This document shows, one piece after another, positions 25,909 to 37,562 of a DNA stretch of 64,000 bases; the first letter of the stretch is position 1; each line of letters starts with the position of its first letter. The notes beneath the pieces were generated by a model that had not been told where the DNA came from, searched no databases, and saw nothing but the letters and a program-made list of their open reading frames with translations. A program made the position numbers and the translations under genes. The DNA is from RGIG1959 sp045604545 (GTDB taxonomy: Bacteria > Bacillota > Clostridia > Oscillospirales > Acutalibacteraceae), in assembly GCA_045604545.1 (NCBI GenBank), contig JAZUOG010000035.1:43833-107832 (forward strand). Direction: 5' to 3'.

Positions 25909-27168
25909 ATGGCGAATCTGTTTCAAACAAAACTGGCCCATACTCTTGAATACGCCCGTTCTGTCGGCAAGCATTTGTTGTTTGCGCTTATGACCGGTGT
26001 TGTCGGCGGCTTGATCGGAACGGCGTTTCATCTGTCGTTGGAGCACACAAACACGTTTTTCAGACACCATACCTGGCTGATATGGTTGTTACCGATCGGC
26101 GGCGTTGTGATCGTGTTTTTGTACAAACTGACACACATGACATCAAGCGAAGGTACCGACGACGTCATCGATTCGGTGCGTTCGGGAAAACATCTGCGAT
26201 TTATGATGTCACCGCTGATTTTCATCAGCACCCTCATCACCCATGCCCTGGGCGGTTCATCGGGGCGCGAGGGTGCGGCTCTTCAGCTCGGCGGCAGTAT
26301 CAGCGCCACCATCGGGCGATTGTTTTCACTCGACCAAAAGGATATGCACACCGTGACGCTTTGCGGCATGAGCGCCTTGTTTTCGGCGTTATTCTGCACA
26401 CCGCTGACGGCCGTGTTTTTCGCGGTGGAAGTCATCAGCGTCGGTATCATGTATTATGTTGCCTTGCTTCCTTGTCTTGCCGCCTCATTGATCGCTTTCG
26501 GTATCGCTCTTTTATGCGGATCGAAGCCGTTGACATTTTCTACCCCTATTCCCGCATTTTCGTTCGATGATTTATGGCGGACAGCCATTTTGGCAATTGG
26601 TTGCGCGATCGTCAGCATCGTCTTCTGTATTGCCATGCGAGAAACCAAAAAGTGGGCCGGCAAAATGGTACGTAATCCTTTTCTGCGCATTGTTATCGGC
26701 GCGGCGATCATTATCGCGCTGACCTTCTTATGCGGCAACTATGACTACAACGGTGCCGGCATGCACGTTGTCACCCGTGCGGTGGAAACCGGCGTTGCCG
26801 ATCCTGCGGCTTTCATCTGGAAACTGGTCTTCACCGCCATCACCATCGGGTGCGGCTTCAAGGGCGGCGAGATCGTACCGACCATGTTTATCGGTGCCAC
26901 CTTCGGCTGTGCGGTCGGTCCGCTTATGGGACTCCCCGCCGAACTGTCTGCCGCGCTCGGCCTTGTGGGTGTGTTCTGCGGTGCGGTAAACTGTCCCGTC
27001 ACCTCCATTATTCTCAGTGTGGAACTGTTCGGTGCACAAGGACTCCTCCTGTTCGCCGTCACCTGCGTCATCAGCTACATTCTGTCGGGCAATTTCGGCC
27101 TGTACCACTCACAAAAAATCGTCTATTCCAAACTTCGCATGGAATGGATCAATCAACACGCCAAATAA
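25909..27168 (+). CDS. CLC-family anion transporter, possibly the fluoride/proton antiporter type
   Basis: A 419-residue, multi-helix CLC protein. GGSSGREGAALQLGGS carries the gating Glu of the GREG motif; later FKGGEIVPTMFIGATFG replaces the GxFAP motif of chloride-type CLCs. A KGGE(x)xP pattern is found in the CLC-F branch that exports fluoride in exchange for protons, so I lean to that branch, but the segment equivalent to GSGIP reads SSEGTDD and is not a clear match to either branch. No C-terminal CBS domains. Start could be GTG 25900 or ATG 25909; the latter has the better RBS spacing. A bidirectional terminator follows immediately. Confidence 0.82.
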   Translation: MANLFQTKLAHTLEYARSVGKHLLFALMTGVVGGLIGTAFHLSLEHTNTFFRHHTWLIWLLPIGGVVIVFLYKLTHMTSSEGTDDVIDSVRSGKHLRFMMSPLIFISTLITHALGGSSGREGAALQLGGSISATIGRLFSLDQKDMHTVTLCGMSALFSALFCTPLTAVFFAVEVISVGIMYYVALLPCLAASLIAFGIALLCGSKPLTFSTPIPAFSFDDLWRTAILAIGCAIVSIVFCIAMRETKKWAGKMVRNPFLRIVIGAAIIIALTFLCGNYDYNGAGMHVVTRAVETGVADPAAFIWKLVFTAITIGCGFKGGEIVPTMFIGATFGCAVGPLMGLPAELSAALGLVGVFCGAVNCPVTSIILSVELFGAQGLLLFAVTCVISYILSGNFGLYHSQKIVYSKLRMEWINQHAK

Positions 27169-27207
27169 AAAAACGGTACGATCTTTTGCAGATCGTACCG
27201 TTTTTTT
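27166..27207. terminator. Bidirectional terminator between the CLC gene and radC
   Basis: An 11-bp stem (27173-27183 with 27191-27201) with a seven-base loop, flanked by seven Ts on the plus side and a matching A-run on the other side, so it works for both converging genes. It overlaps both stop codons. Confidence 0.92.
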
Positions 27208-27922
27208 AGAAAAAGCTGACATTTTTGCCGACGAGTGTTTCGCGGATCGATGCCGTCTGTTCAAAGGACACGCAATCCCCGCCGCGCGCAAAAATAAAAT
27301 GGTCAAGAAGCGTGACTCCCGCCGGCTTCAGCGTACGGGCGATGTGAGCGGTGGCGTCCAGATCGGCTCTTGACGGAAGCGCCAGTCCCGACGGGTGGTT
27401 ATGCGCCAGAATGATCTTGATGGCATTATCCGCCAGTGCATATCGCAGTATTTCTCTCACGTTGATGTCGGAAGAGACCGGCGTACCGCGGGAAACCATA
27501 TGCACCGCCAGCACCCGACAGGCGTGGTCAAGCGACACCATCCACACCGCTTCCGAAGATTGCATGTCGAATTTCGGCATCAGAAACTTCACTTGATCTT
27601 CGATGTCGGCAAGAGAAGTCCCCATCGGCATCTCCTCCTCGGCACAATAACGCCGAAGATCTCCGACCAGCTTGAGCAACGTTGCGGCGCCGGGGGTCAT
27701 TCCTTCGACACGCATCAGCACATCACGATCGGCGCTGAGAATTTCTCTGATGGTACCGAAGGTATCGATCAGACGGTGCGCGAGCGGATTGGTATCCTTT
27801 TGTGCAACGCCGAAAAACAACAGCAATTCCACCAGCTCGTGTTTCGAGAAAACCTCGACACCGCCTGCAAGATACCGTTCCTTCACGCGTTGCCGATGAC
27901 CGCTGTGAGGGTGTTCCGCCAT
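27206..27922 (-). CDS. radC: RadC-family JAB/MPN-domain protein
   Basis: A 238-residue protein with an N-terminal helix-hairpin-helix region (SGHRQRVKERYLAGG, FSKHELVELLLFF) and a C-terminal JAB metalloprotease-like domain showing AHNHPSGLALPSRADLDA, the HxHx7-10D zinc motif. It is annotated as DNA repair protein RadC, although a direct repair role is doubtful. The ATG at 27922 follows AAGGA. It is divergent from the RluA-family gene, with overlapping promoter regions in the 141-base gap. Confidence 0.92.
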   Translation of the reverse strand: MAEHPHSGHRQRVKERYLAGGVEVFSKHELVELLLFFGVAQKDTNPLAHRLIDTFGTIREILSADRDVLMRVEGMTPGAATLLKLVGDLRRYCAEEEMPMGTSLADIEDQVKFLMPKFDMQSSEAVWMVSLDHACRVLAVHMVSRGTPVSSDINVREILRYALADNAIKIILAHNHPSGLALPSRADLDATAHIARTLKPAGVTLLDHFIFARGGDCVSFEQTASIRETLVGKNVSFF

Positions 27923-27995
27923 GAGATCATTCCTTCCGTTTTTGATCGTGATACCGCCAATTTACATAAATACAGTATATCAAAAAAATTCTGCT

Positions 27996-28023
27996 TTGAA
28001 AAGAGGGAAATCTGTGATATAAT
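27996..28023 (+). promoter_or_regulatory. Sigma-A promoter of the pseudouridine synthase-hprK-dnaE gene run
   Basis: TTGAAA (27996-28001), a 16-base spacer and TATAAT (28018-28023), 41 bases before the start codon. A weaker minus-strand -10 (TATACT, 27979-27974) for radC lies nearby, so the two promoters face away from each other. Confidence 0.7.
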
Positions 28024-28063
28024 AAAAATAACTAAAGATTTCCCGTGAAAAGGATCCATATGT

Positions 28064-29050
28064 ATGAAACAGCTCGTTGTGAAACCAAACGATGCAGGAC
28101 AGCGTCTTGACAAGCTTCTTTCCAAAACCTTCCGGCATCTTCCGACATCGATGATGTATAAAGCCATCCGCAAAAAAGACATCAAACGAAACGGTAAACG
28201 CGTTGCCGCCGAGGACAAGCTTGACGCAGGAGATGTCATCAGCCTGTATCTTCCCGATGATGTCCTTGAACAGGAGCCTCCCGTTTATGAATTCATGCAC
28301 GCCTCCAAAAAGCTGTCCGTCGTGTATGAAGATGAACATGTGATGTTGCTTGACAAGCCCGTCGGACTGATCGTCCACCCTGACGACCGTGAATTTTCCG
28401 ACACACTCATTTTCCGTGTCCAGCGATATCTTTACGAAAAAGGTGAGTATGACCCCGAAGCGGAAAACAGCTTTGCCCCCGCTCTTGTCAACCGCATCGA
28501 CCGCAACACCTGCGGTATTGTCATCGCCGCCAAAACCGCTGCCGCTTTACGCATTCTCAACGACAAGCTCAAATACCGCGAGATTGAAAAGCACTATCTC
28601 TGTCTTGTGTACGGCACCATGCCGAAAACGACCGATATTCTTGAAGCCTATCTCGACAAAAACGAAGCGCAAAATCGGGTGTACATCTCTAAGAAAGAAG
28701 GAGACGGCAGAAAAATCGCCACCAAATACACCGTTCTCGGCGAAAAGGACGGCATCTCGCTGTTGGATATCGATCTTCTCACCGGTCGCACCCATCAGAT
28801 CCGCGCCCATCTCGCTTCCGTCGGCCATCCGCTTGTCGGCGACGGTAAATACGGGCGCAACGAGCAAAACAAAAAATACGGTATCACCAAGCAAGCGCTT
28901 TGCTCCTACCGCCTGATCTTTCGCTTCACAAGCGATGCCGGAGAGCTGAATTATCTAAAAGATCGCGAATTTTCTCTTGCGAACGTGTGGTTTGCGGACG
29001 CATTCCGCCGCGGAGACATTACAATCAAATCTTCATCATCTCAGTCATAA
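28064..29050 (+). CDS. RluA-family pseudouridine synthase
   Basis: A 328-residue enzyme isomerising uridine to pseudouridine in RNA. An N-terminal S4 domain (about 1-65, GQRLDKLLSKTFRHL) precedes the catalytic domain; ALVNRIDRNTCGIVIAAKT carries the catalytic Asp in the RIDRxTxG variant of the RLDRxTSG motif, followed by HYLCLVYG and LTGRTHQIRAHLA. It belongs to the RluC/RluD group, but the exact target base (rRNA) is not readable. AAAGGAT lies about ten bases before the ATG. hprK follows after 22 bases. Confidence 0.92.
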   Translation: MKQLVVKPNDAGQRLDKLLSKTFRHLPTSMMYKAIRKKDIKRNGKRVAAEDKLDAGDVISLYLPDDVLEQEPPVYEFMHASKKLSVVYEDEHVMLLDKPVGLIVHPDDREFSDTLIFRVQRYLYEKGEYDPEAENSFAPALVNRIDRNTCGIVIAAKTAAALRILNDKLKYREIEKHYLCLVYGTMPKTTDILEAYLDKNEAQNRVYISKKEGDGRKIATKYTVLGEKDGISLLDIDLLTGRTHQIRAHLASVGHPLVGDGKYGRNEQNKKYGITKQALCSYRLIFRFTSDAGELNYLKDREFSLANVWFADAFRRGDITIKSSSSQS

Positions 29051-29072
29051 ACCATCAAAAGGAGGACTAATC

Positions 29073-30038
29073 ATGAAGCAGTCGTATTCCGTCACTCTGA
29101 AACAGATCATCAAAGAATGCAACCTCGAGACCATCTTCACGCCGAAGGACGTCAGCGAGATCCACATTCATACCACGGACATTCTTCGTCCGGGTCTTGC
29201 GTTCAACGGCTATTTCGAGTTTTTCGATCCCGATCGTCTGCAGATCATCGGCACCAGCGAAAAGAGCTATCTTTACAGCCTGCCGCAGGATATGCGCGAA
29301 AAACGCCTGCGCGATTATGTCTCCTATGCCCCTGTGGCGGTCATTATCGCCAGAAACCTCGATATTCCCGAGCTTGAAGCGCTTTGCCGCGAGTATGAAG
29401 TGCCGCTTCTGCGTTCCCAAAGCGGCACATCGGAGCTGATGGCAAGCGTCATCGCGTTCCTCAACGTCGAACTCGCCCCCCGTATCACCCGTCACGGTGT
29501 ATTCGTCGAAGTGTACGGCGAAGGCGTGTTTCTCATGGGCGACAGCGGTGTCGGTAAAAGTGAGACCGCTGTTGAACTGCTCAAGCGCGGACACCGTTTG
29601 ATTGCGGACGATGCCGTGGATATCCGTCGTGTATCTGCCAAAACGCTTGTCGGCTCCGCGCCCGAAAACATTCGCCACTTCATCGAGCTGCGCGGCATCG
29701 GCATCGTCAACGTCCGTCGCATCTTCGGTATGGGTGCTGTCAAACTGACCGAAAAGATCGACATGGTCATCGAAATGGAGCCGTGGGAAGCGGGAAAAGC
29801 CTACGACCGCATGGGACTCGACAACGAAATGATCGATATTCTCGGCATCAAAGTCCCCCACATCACCATTCCCGTCAAGCCCGGCCGTAACCTCGCCATT
29901 GTCATCGAAATTGCCGCGATGAACAATCGTCAGAAAAAGATGGGTTACAACGCGGCACAGGAACTGCTCCACAAGCTCGGCATGGGCGATCAGGCTCCTG
30001 CCGATGCCGACATCAAAGCGGATTGGTATAAATTCTGA
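29073..30038 (+). CDS. hprK: HPr kinase/phosphorylase
   Basis: A 321-residue bifunctional enzyme that phosphorylates or dephosphorylates Ser46 of HPr, the key sensor of carbon catabolite repression in Firmicutes. The N-terminal domain (about 1-130) is followed by the P-loop GDSGVGKSETAVELLKRGH, DDAVDI, and the signature LRGIGIVNVRRIFGMGAV near the C-terminal half. The ATG at 29073 has AGGAGG eight bases upstream; the longer frame upstream lies in the previous gene. The adjacent ROK sugar kinase and pfkA suit a carbon-metabolism neighbourhood. Confidence 0.96.
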   Translation: MKQSYSVTLKQIIKECNLETIFTPKDVSEIHIHTTDILRPGLAFNGYFEFFDPDRLQIIGTSEKSYLYSLPQDMREKRLRDYVSYAPVAVIIARNLDIPELEALCREYEVPLLRSQSGTSELMASVIAFLNVELAPRITRHGVFVEVYGEGVFLMGDSGVGKSETAVELLKRGHRLIADDAVDIRRVSAKTLVGSAPENIRHFIELRGIGIVNVRRIFGMGAVKLTEKIDMVIEMEPWEAGKAYDRMGLDNEMIDILGIKVPHITIPVKPGRNLAIVIEIAAMNNRQKKMGYNAAQELLHKLGMGDQAPADADIKADWYKF

Positions 30039-30059
30039 TTACATACGGAGGAATTCATT

Positions 30060-31010
30060 ATGCGTATCGGTATTGATCTCGGCGGAACCGCCATTAAACT
30101 CGGCATCGTCAACGACGACTATGAAATTCTCAAGCAGATCACCTGCGACACCAACGCATATCGCCCCGCACACGAAATTCTCGACACCATGAGTGAGCAA
30201 GCATACGCCTTGGTCGAGGCGGCAGGCCTCTCCATGAACGATATCGTGTCGGTGGGCATCGGCTCTCCCGGCACCTGTAACCCCCGCACAGGTATCGTCG
30301 AATATGCCTGTAACCTGAGTTTTGAAAATCTTCCGCTTCAAAAAGAAATGGAAGCACGACTCGGCCGACCTGTCTATATCGACAACGACGCCAACACCGC
30401 CGCCTACGGCGAATACATCGCAGGTGCCGCAAAGGGAAGCAACAGCTTCATTCTCATCACCATCGGCACGGGCATCGGTTCGGGTATCATCTTCAACGGA
30501 CGCATCTACACCGGTTGTAACTACGCCGGTGCAGAGCTTGGTCATATCGTTATCCAAAAAGACGGTATTCTCTGCGGTTGCGGACGCCGCGGTTGCTTTG
30601 AACAATACTGTTCGGCAACAGCGCTCATTTGCCGGACAAAAGAAGCAATGGAAAAACGCCACGACAGCCTGCTGTGGAAGTATGCACCGACACTTGACGA
30701 TGTCGACGGACGCACCGCCTTCGCCGCCATGAAAGCGGGCGATCTCGTTGCGGGTGAACTGATCGCCAACTACCTGCGCTATATGACCTGCGGTCTGACC
30801 AATATCATCAACATTTTCCAGCCGGAGCTGATGTGCATCGGCGGCGGCGTGTCCAACGAGAAGGAAACCCTTCTCTCCCCGCTCCGTCTGTTCGTTGCCG
30901 AAGAACGCTACAGTAAATACAGCCTCCATCAGACCCGTCTGGAAGCGGCGGCTCTCGGCAACCGCGCAGGAATCATCGGTGCGGCATTTCTCGACAAAGC
31001 CTACAGCTAA
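30060..31010 (+). CDS. ROK-family sugar kinase (glucokinase-like)
   Basis: A 316-residue ASKHA-fold protein. The ATP-binding DLGGTAIKLGIV motif opens the protein; AELGHIVI provides the ExGH sugar-binding motif and CGCGRRGCFEQYCS the ROK zinc-binding CxCGxxGCxE signature. No N-terminal helix-turn-helix is present, so it is a kinase rather than a NagC-type repressor. Glucose is the likely substrate, since a ROK glucokinase is common next to hprK in Clostridia, but this is inference. AGGAGG precedes the start. Confidence 0.9.
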   Translation: MRIGIDLGGTAIKLGIVNDDYEILKQITCDTNAYRPAHEILDTMSEQAYALVEAAGLSMNDIVSVGIGSPGTCNPRTGIVEYACNLSFENLPLQKEMEARLGRPVYIDNDANTAAYGEYIAGAAKGSNSFILITIGTGIGSGIIFNGRIYTGCNYAGAELGHIVIQKDGILCGCGRRGCFEQYCSATALICRTKEAMEKRHDSLLWKYAPTLDDVDGRTAFAAMKAGDLVAGELIANYLRYMTCGLTNIINIFQPELMCIGGGVSNEKETLLSPLRLFVAEERYSKYSLHQTRLEAAALGNRAGIIGAAFLDKAYS

Positions 31011-31036
31011 CCTGACAATGTGAAGGAGACACCGTT

Positions 31037-31951
31037 ATGTCCGCTTATTCTTCTTATATCCGTGATCTTGACTGCGAACTGCAGGACAGCCGCTCCATGA
31101 AGGAGTATACCACCTTCAAGATCGGCGGTGATGCCGATGCGGTCATTCATGTCAAAAACGGCCACGCTCTGCGCACACTGCTTTCCCGCCTGTCCGCAAA
31201 CGGTATCCCCTATCTGCTGATCGGTTGCGGCTCCAATCTCCTTATTGCCGACGAAGGTATCCGCGGTGCGGTGATCCGTTTTGACAGCAAGTGCGCCGAG
31301 ATCGAACGCCTTGACGAAACGACCCTGCGCTGTGATGCGGGCGTGCCGCTTGCCAAGCTGTCGCGTGTCGCACAACAAGCGGGACTTTCCGGCTTGGAGT
31401 TCGCCTGCGGCATTCCCGGCTCCATGGGCGGCGGTCTGTATATGAACGCCGGTGCTTACGGCGGCGAGATGGTACAAGTCGTCAAAACCGCCGATGTGCT
31501 GTTTCCAAACGGCGAGATCCGCACGGTCGACGCCGATGATCTTTCCTTGTCCTATCGCCACAGCGCCTTGATGCAAAACGGCGGCATTGTATTGTCGGCG
31601 ACCTTCTCGCTTACTCAAAACGCCCCCGATCGTATTAAACAGACCGTCACGGAGCTGCTGACCGCCAGACGCGAAAAGCAGCCGCTTGAATACCCCAGCG
31701 CGGGCAGCTTTTTCAAGCGTCCGACGGGTTATTTTGCCGGAAAACTGATCGATGACTGCGGACTCAGAGGCTATCGCGTGGGCGACGCTCAGGTCAGTGA
31801 AAAACACGCGGGCTTTGTCATCAACCGCGGAAACGCCACTTGTGAACAGGTCAAGCAGTTGGAAAAAGATGTGCGCACCCGTGTGCTGGAGCAGTTCGGC
31901 GTGACCATGAGTCCCGAAGTGCGTCTGCTTGGCACAAGCTGGTTTGAATGA
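31037..31951 (+). CDS. murB: UDP-N-acetylenolpyruvoylglucosamine reductase
   Basis: A 304-residue flavoenzyme making UDP-N-acetylmuramate for peptidoglycan. The FAD domain shows KIGGDADAV, LLIGCGSNLLIAD and GIPGSMGGGLYMNAGAYGGE; the substrate domain has PSAGSFFKRP, containing the catalytic Ser region of type II MurB, and KHAGFVINRGNAT near the end. AAGGAG precedes the ATG. It overlaps no neighbour but ends 23 bases before whiA. Confidence 0.95.
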   Translation: MSAYSSYIRDLDCELQDSRSMKEYTTFKIGGDADAVIHVKNGHALRTLLSRLSANGIPYLLIGCGSNLLIADEGIRGAVIRFDSKCAEIERLDETTLRCDAGVPLAKLSRVAQQAGLSGLEFACGIPGSMGGGLYMNAGAYGGEMVQVVKTADVLFPNGEIRTVDADDLSLSYRHSALMQNGGIVLSATFSLTQNAPDRIKQTVTELLTARREKQPLEYPSAGSFFKRPTGYFAGKLIDDCGLRGYRVGDAQVSEKHAGFVINRGNATCEQVKQLEKDVRTRVLEQFGVTMSPEVRLLGTSWFE

Positions 31952-31974
31952 CCTCGTTTAAAAAGGAGCCGATC

Positions 31975-32874
31975 ATGTCTTTTTGTTCCGAAATCAAAAA
32001 AGAAATCTCCGCATCCCCTCTTCCGCGTGCATGCTGTCGACACGCATTCGCCTACGGCTTACTGCAATGCGCTCATGCCTTCGGACTGGAGGAGATGTCG
32101 ATACAAACCGAACATCGTGCCGTTGCCGCCGCTTATGCCGCGGTGATCACGGCGCTGTTTGAAGATGTCAGTTTTTTTGAACAAACTCTGCCGCGCAAAA
32201 GCGGCTCATACTATACCGTGTCTGTCGCAGACGAAAGCGATCGTCGCACCATTCTCGAATCTTTCGGTCACACGGGACTGGAAACCTCCACACGACTCAA
32301 CCGTGCCGTTCTTGACTGTGAAGGGTGTGCCGCCGCTTACCTGCGCGGCGCATTTTTGTCCTGCGGAGCGATCTCCGATCCCGAAAACGCCTATCATCTG
32401 GAATTGAGCTTGCCGCTTTACAAGCTGACGATGGATATTTCGGCGCTTCTCAAAGAAACGGATATCGATGTTAAATACATCGTGCGCAAAGGCACCAATG
32501 TGCTGTACCTCAAAAACAGCGATACCATTGCCGATCTGCTCACACTCGTGGGTGCTCAAAACGGCAGTCTGCAGTTTTATCAGACCATCATGATGAAAGA
32601 TATTCGCAACAAGATCAACCGCACCACCAACTGCGAAAGTGCCAACCTCGACAAAACCGTCAACGCCGCCGCCGACCAGATCGCGGCGCTTCGGCATATT
32701 GAAGAGAACGGCGGACTGGCTTCTCTTCCGACCGATCTGCAGGAGCTCGCTCAGCTTCGCCTGGAACACCCCGAGTATTCCCTCAGGGAGCTCGGCGAAG
32801 CACTCACGCCGCCGCTTACCCGTTCCGGTGTCAATCATCGATTGCGCCGTATCATGGAATTTGCCAAACAATAA
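31975..32874 (+). CDS. whiA: DNA-binding regulator WhiA
   Basis: A 299-residue protein combining a LAGLIDADG homing-endonuclease-like fold (about 90-190, YLRGAFLSCGAISDPE) with a C-terminal helix-turn-helix (LRELGEALTPPLTRSGVNHR). In Gram-positives it affects division and chromosome segregation. The ATG at 31975 follows AAAAGGAGC. In most Firmicutes rapZ and yvcK precede whiA; here murB is directly upstream and neither is present. Confidence 0.93.
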   Translation: MSFCSEIKKEISASPLPRACCRHAFAYGLLQCAHAFGLEEMSIQTEHRAVAAAYAAVITALFEDVSFFEQTLPRKSGSYYTVSVADESDRRTILESFGHTGLETSTRLNRAVLDCEGCAAAYLRGAFLSCGAISDPENAYHLELSLPLYKLTMDISALLKETDIDVKYIVRKGTNVLYLKNSDTIADLLTLVGAQNGSLQFYQTIMMKDIRNKINRTTNCESANLDKTVNAAADQIAALRHIEENGGLASLPTDLQELAQLRLEHPEYSLRELGEALTPPLTRSGVNHRLRRIMEFAKQ

Positions 32875-32895
32875 CCCATAAGGAGGTGCCGTCTC

Positions 32896-36369
<3,474 letters not shown>

Positions 36370-36415
36370 ATTTACGTTTTTACCCCATATTTTCACAAGA
36401 AAAACAAATACACGC

Positions 36416-36445
36416 TTGCTTTTCAGGTGGGATATGTAGTATAAT
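36416..36445 (+). promoter_or_regulatory. Sigma-A promoter of pfkA
   Basis: TTGCTT (36416-36421), an 18-base spacer and a consensus TATAAT (36440-36445), in the 144-base gap between dnaE and pfkA; about 69 bases of leader precede the ATG. Confidence 0.65.
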
Positions 36446-36513
36446 ATTTAGGACTTTGAATATTATCTGTGTATCTCTCGCACAGAGCACCTATAAAAGG
36501 AGTTGTTTTGCAA

Positions 36514-37482
36514 ATGTCTGTCAAACGAATTGCTGTCTTGACCAGCGGCGGCGACGCCCCCGGTATGAACGCGGCTGTTCGCGCTGTTGCCCGTACAGCG
36601 ATCAATCGCGGTCTGGAGGTTTTCGGTGTTTATCGCGGATACAACGGTCTGATCCACGATGACATGTTCGAAATGAACCTGCGCAGCGTTTCCGACATCA
36701 TTCACCGCGGCGGTACCATGCTGTACACCGCTCGCAGCCCCGAATTCCGCACCGAAGAAGGCATCATGAAGGCGGTCGAAAACTGCAGACGCCGCGGCAT
36801 TGACGGCGTAGTTGTTATCGGCGGCGACGGTTCCTTCCGCGGCGCGCAGGATCTCACTCGTCACGGTATGCCCACCATCGGCATTCCCGGCACCATCGAC
36901 AACGACATTTCCTGCTGTGAGCACACCATCGGTTATGACACCGCGCTCAACACCTGTATGGAAATGATCGATAAGCTCCGCGACACCGCTCAGTCTCATG
37001 ACCGTTGCAGTGTTGTTGAAGTTATGGGTCGTCGCGCAGGTTATCTGGCGCTCAATGTCGGCATCGCCTGCGGCGCGACAAGTATTCTGGTGCCTGAGAT
37101 CCCGTTTGACTTTGAAAAAGACATTCTCGATCGTATGGCCGCCACCCAAAGAACCCAGAAGAAACACTTCATCATCATTGTTGCCGAAGGCGTCGGCGGT
37201 GTTCTCGAAATGGCGAAATCCATCGAAGAGCGCACCGGCATCGAAACCCGTGCCACCATTCTCGGTCACGTGCAACGCGGCGGCTCGCCCACTCTGCGCG
37301 ACCGCGTGCTCGCAAGCCAAATGGGTAACGAAGCGGTCAACCTGCTCCTCCAGGGCAAGAGCAACCGCGTGGTCACCATTCAGAACGACCACATTCTCGA
37401 TTACGACATCGAAGAAGCGCTGTCCATGAAAAAGCCCTTTGATATGGATGTTTATGAAATGGCGCACGAAATCTCCATCTGA
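36514..37482 (+). CDS. pfkA: ATP-dependent 6-phosphofructokinase
   Basis: A 322-residue glycolytic enzyme phosphorylating fructose-6-phosphate. LTSGGDAPGMNAAVRAVAR, VIGGDGSFRGAQ, GIPGTIDNDI with the catalytic Asp and EVMGRRAGYLAL are diagnostic. The GGDGS Gly is consistent with ATP rather than pyrophosphate use. The ATG at 36514 follows AAAGGAG and yields the normal length; the frame is open to 36469. It has its own promoter and terminator. Confidence 0.96.
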   Translation: MSVKRIAVLTSGGDAPGMNAAVRAVARTAINRGLEVFGVYRGYNGLIHDDMFEMNLRSVSDIIHRGGTMLYTARSPEFRTEEGIMKAVENCRRRGIDGVVVIGGDGSFRGAQDLTRHGMPTIGIPGTIDNDISCCEHTIGYDTALNTCMEMIDKLRDTAQSHDRCSVVEVMGRRAGYLALNVGIACGATSILVPEIPFDFEKDILDRMAATQRTQKKHFIIIVAEGVGGVLEMAKSIEERTGIETRATILGHVQRGGSPTLRDRVLASQMGNEAVNLLLQGKSNRVVTIQNDHILDYDIEEALSMKKPFDMDVYEMAHEISI

Positions 37483-37490
37483 TCATTCCA

Positions 37491-37529
37491 AAAGACACCG
37501 CCGTTTTATGAAGCGGTGTCTTTTTGTTT
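37491..37529 (+). terminator. Intrinsic terminator of pfkA
   Basis: AAAGACACCGC (37491-37501) pairs with GCGGTGTCTTT (37513-37523), followed by TTTGTTTT, eight bases after the pfkA stop. Confidence 0.9.
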
Positions 37530-37562
37530 TCAACCAACACCCACAAAAGGAGAGGATGTTCC

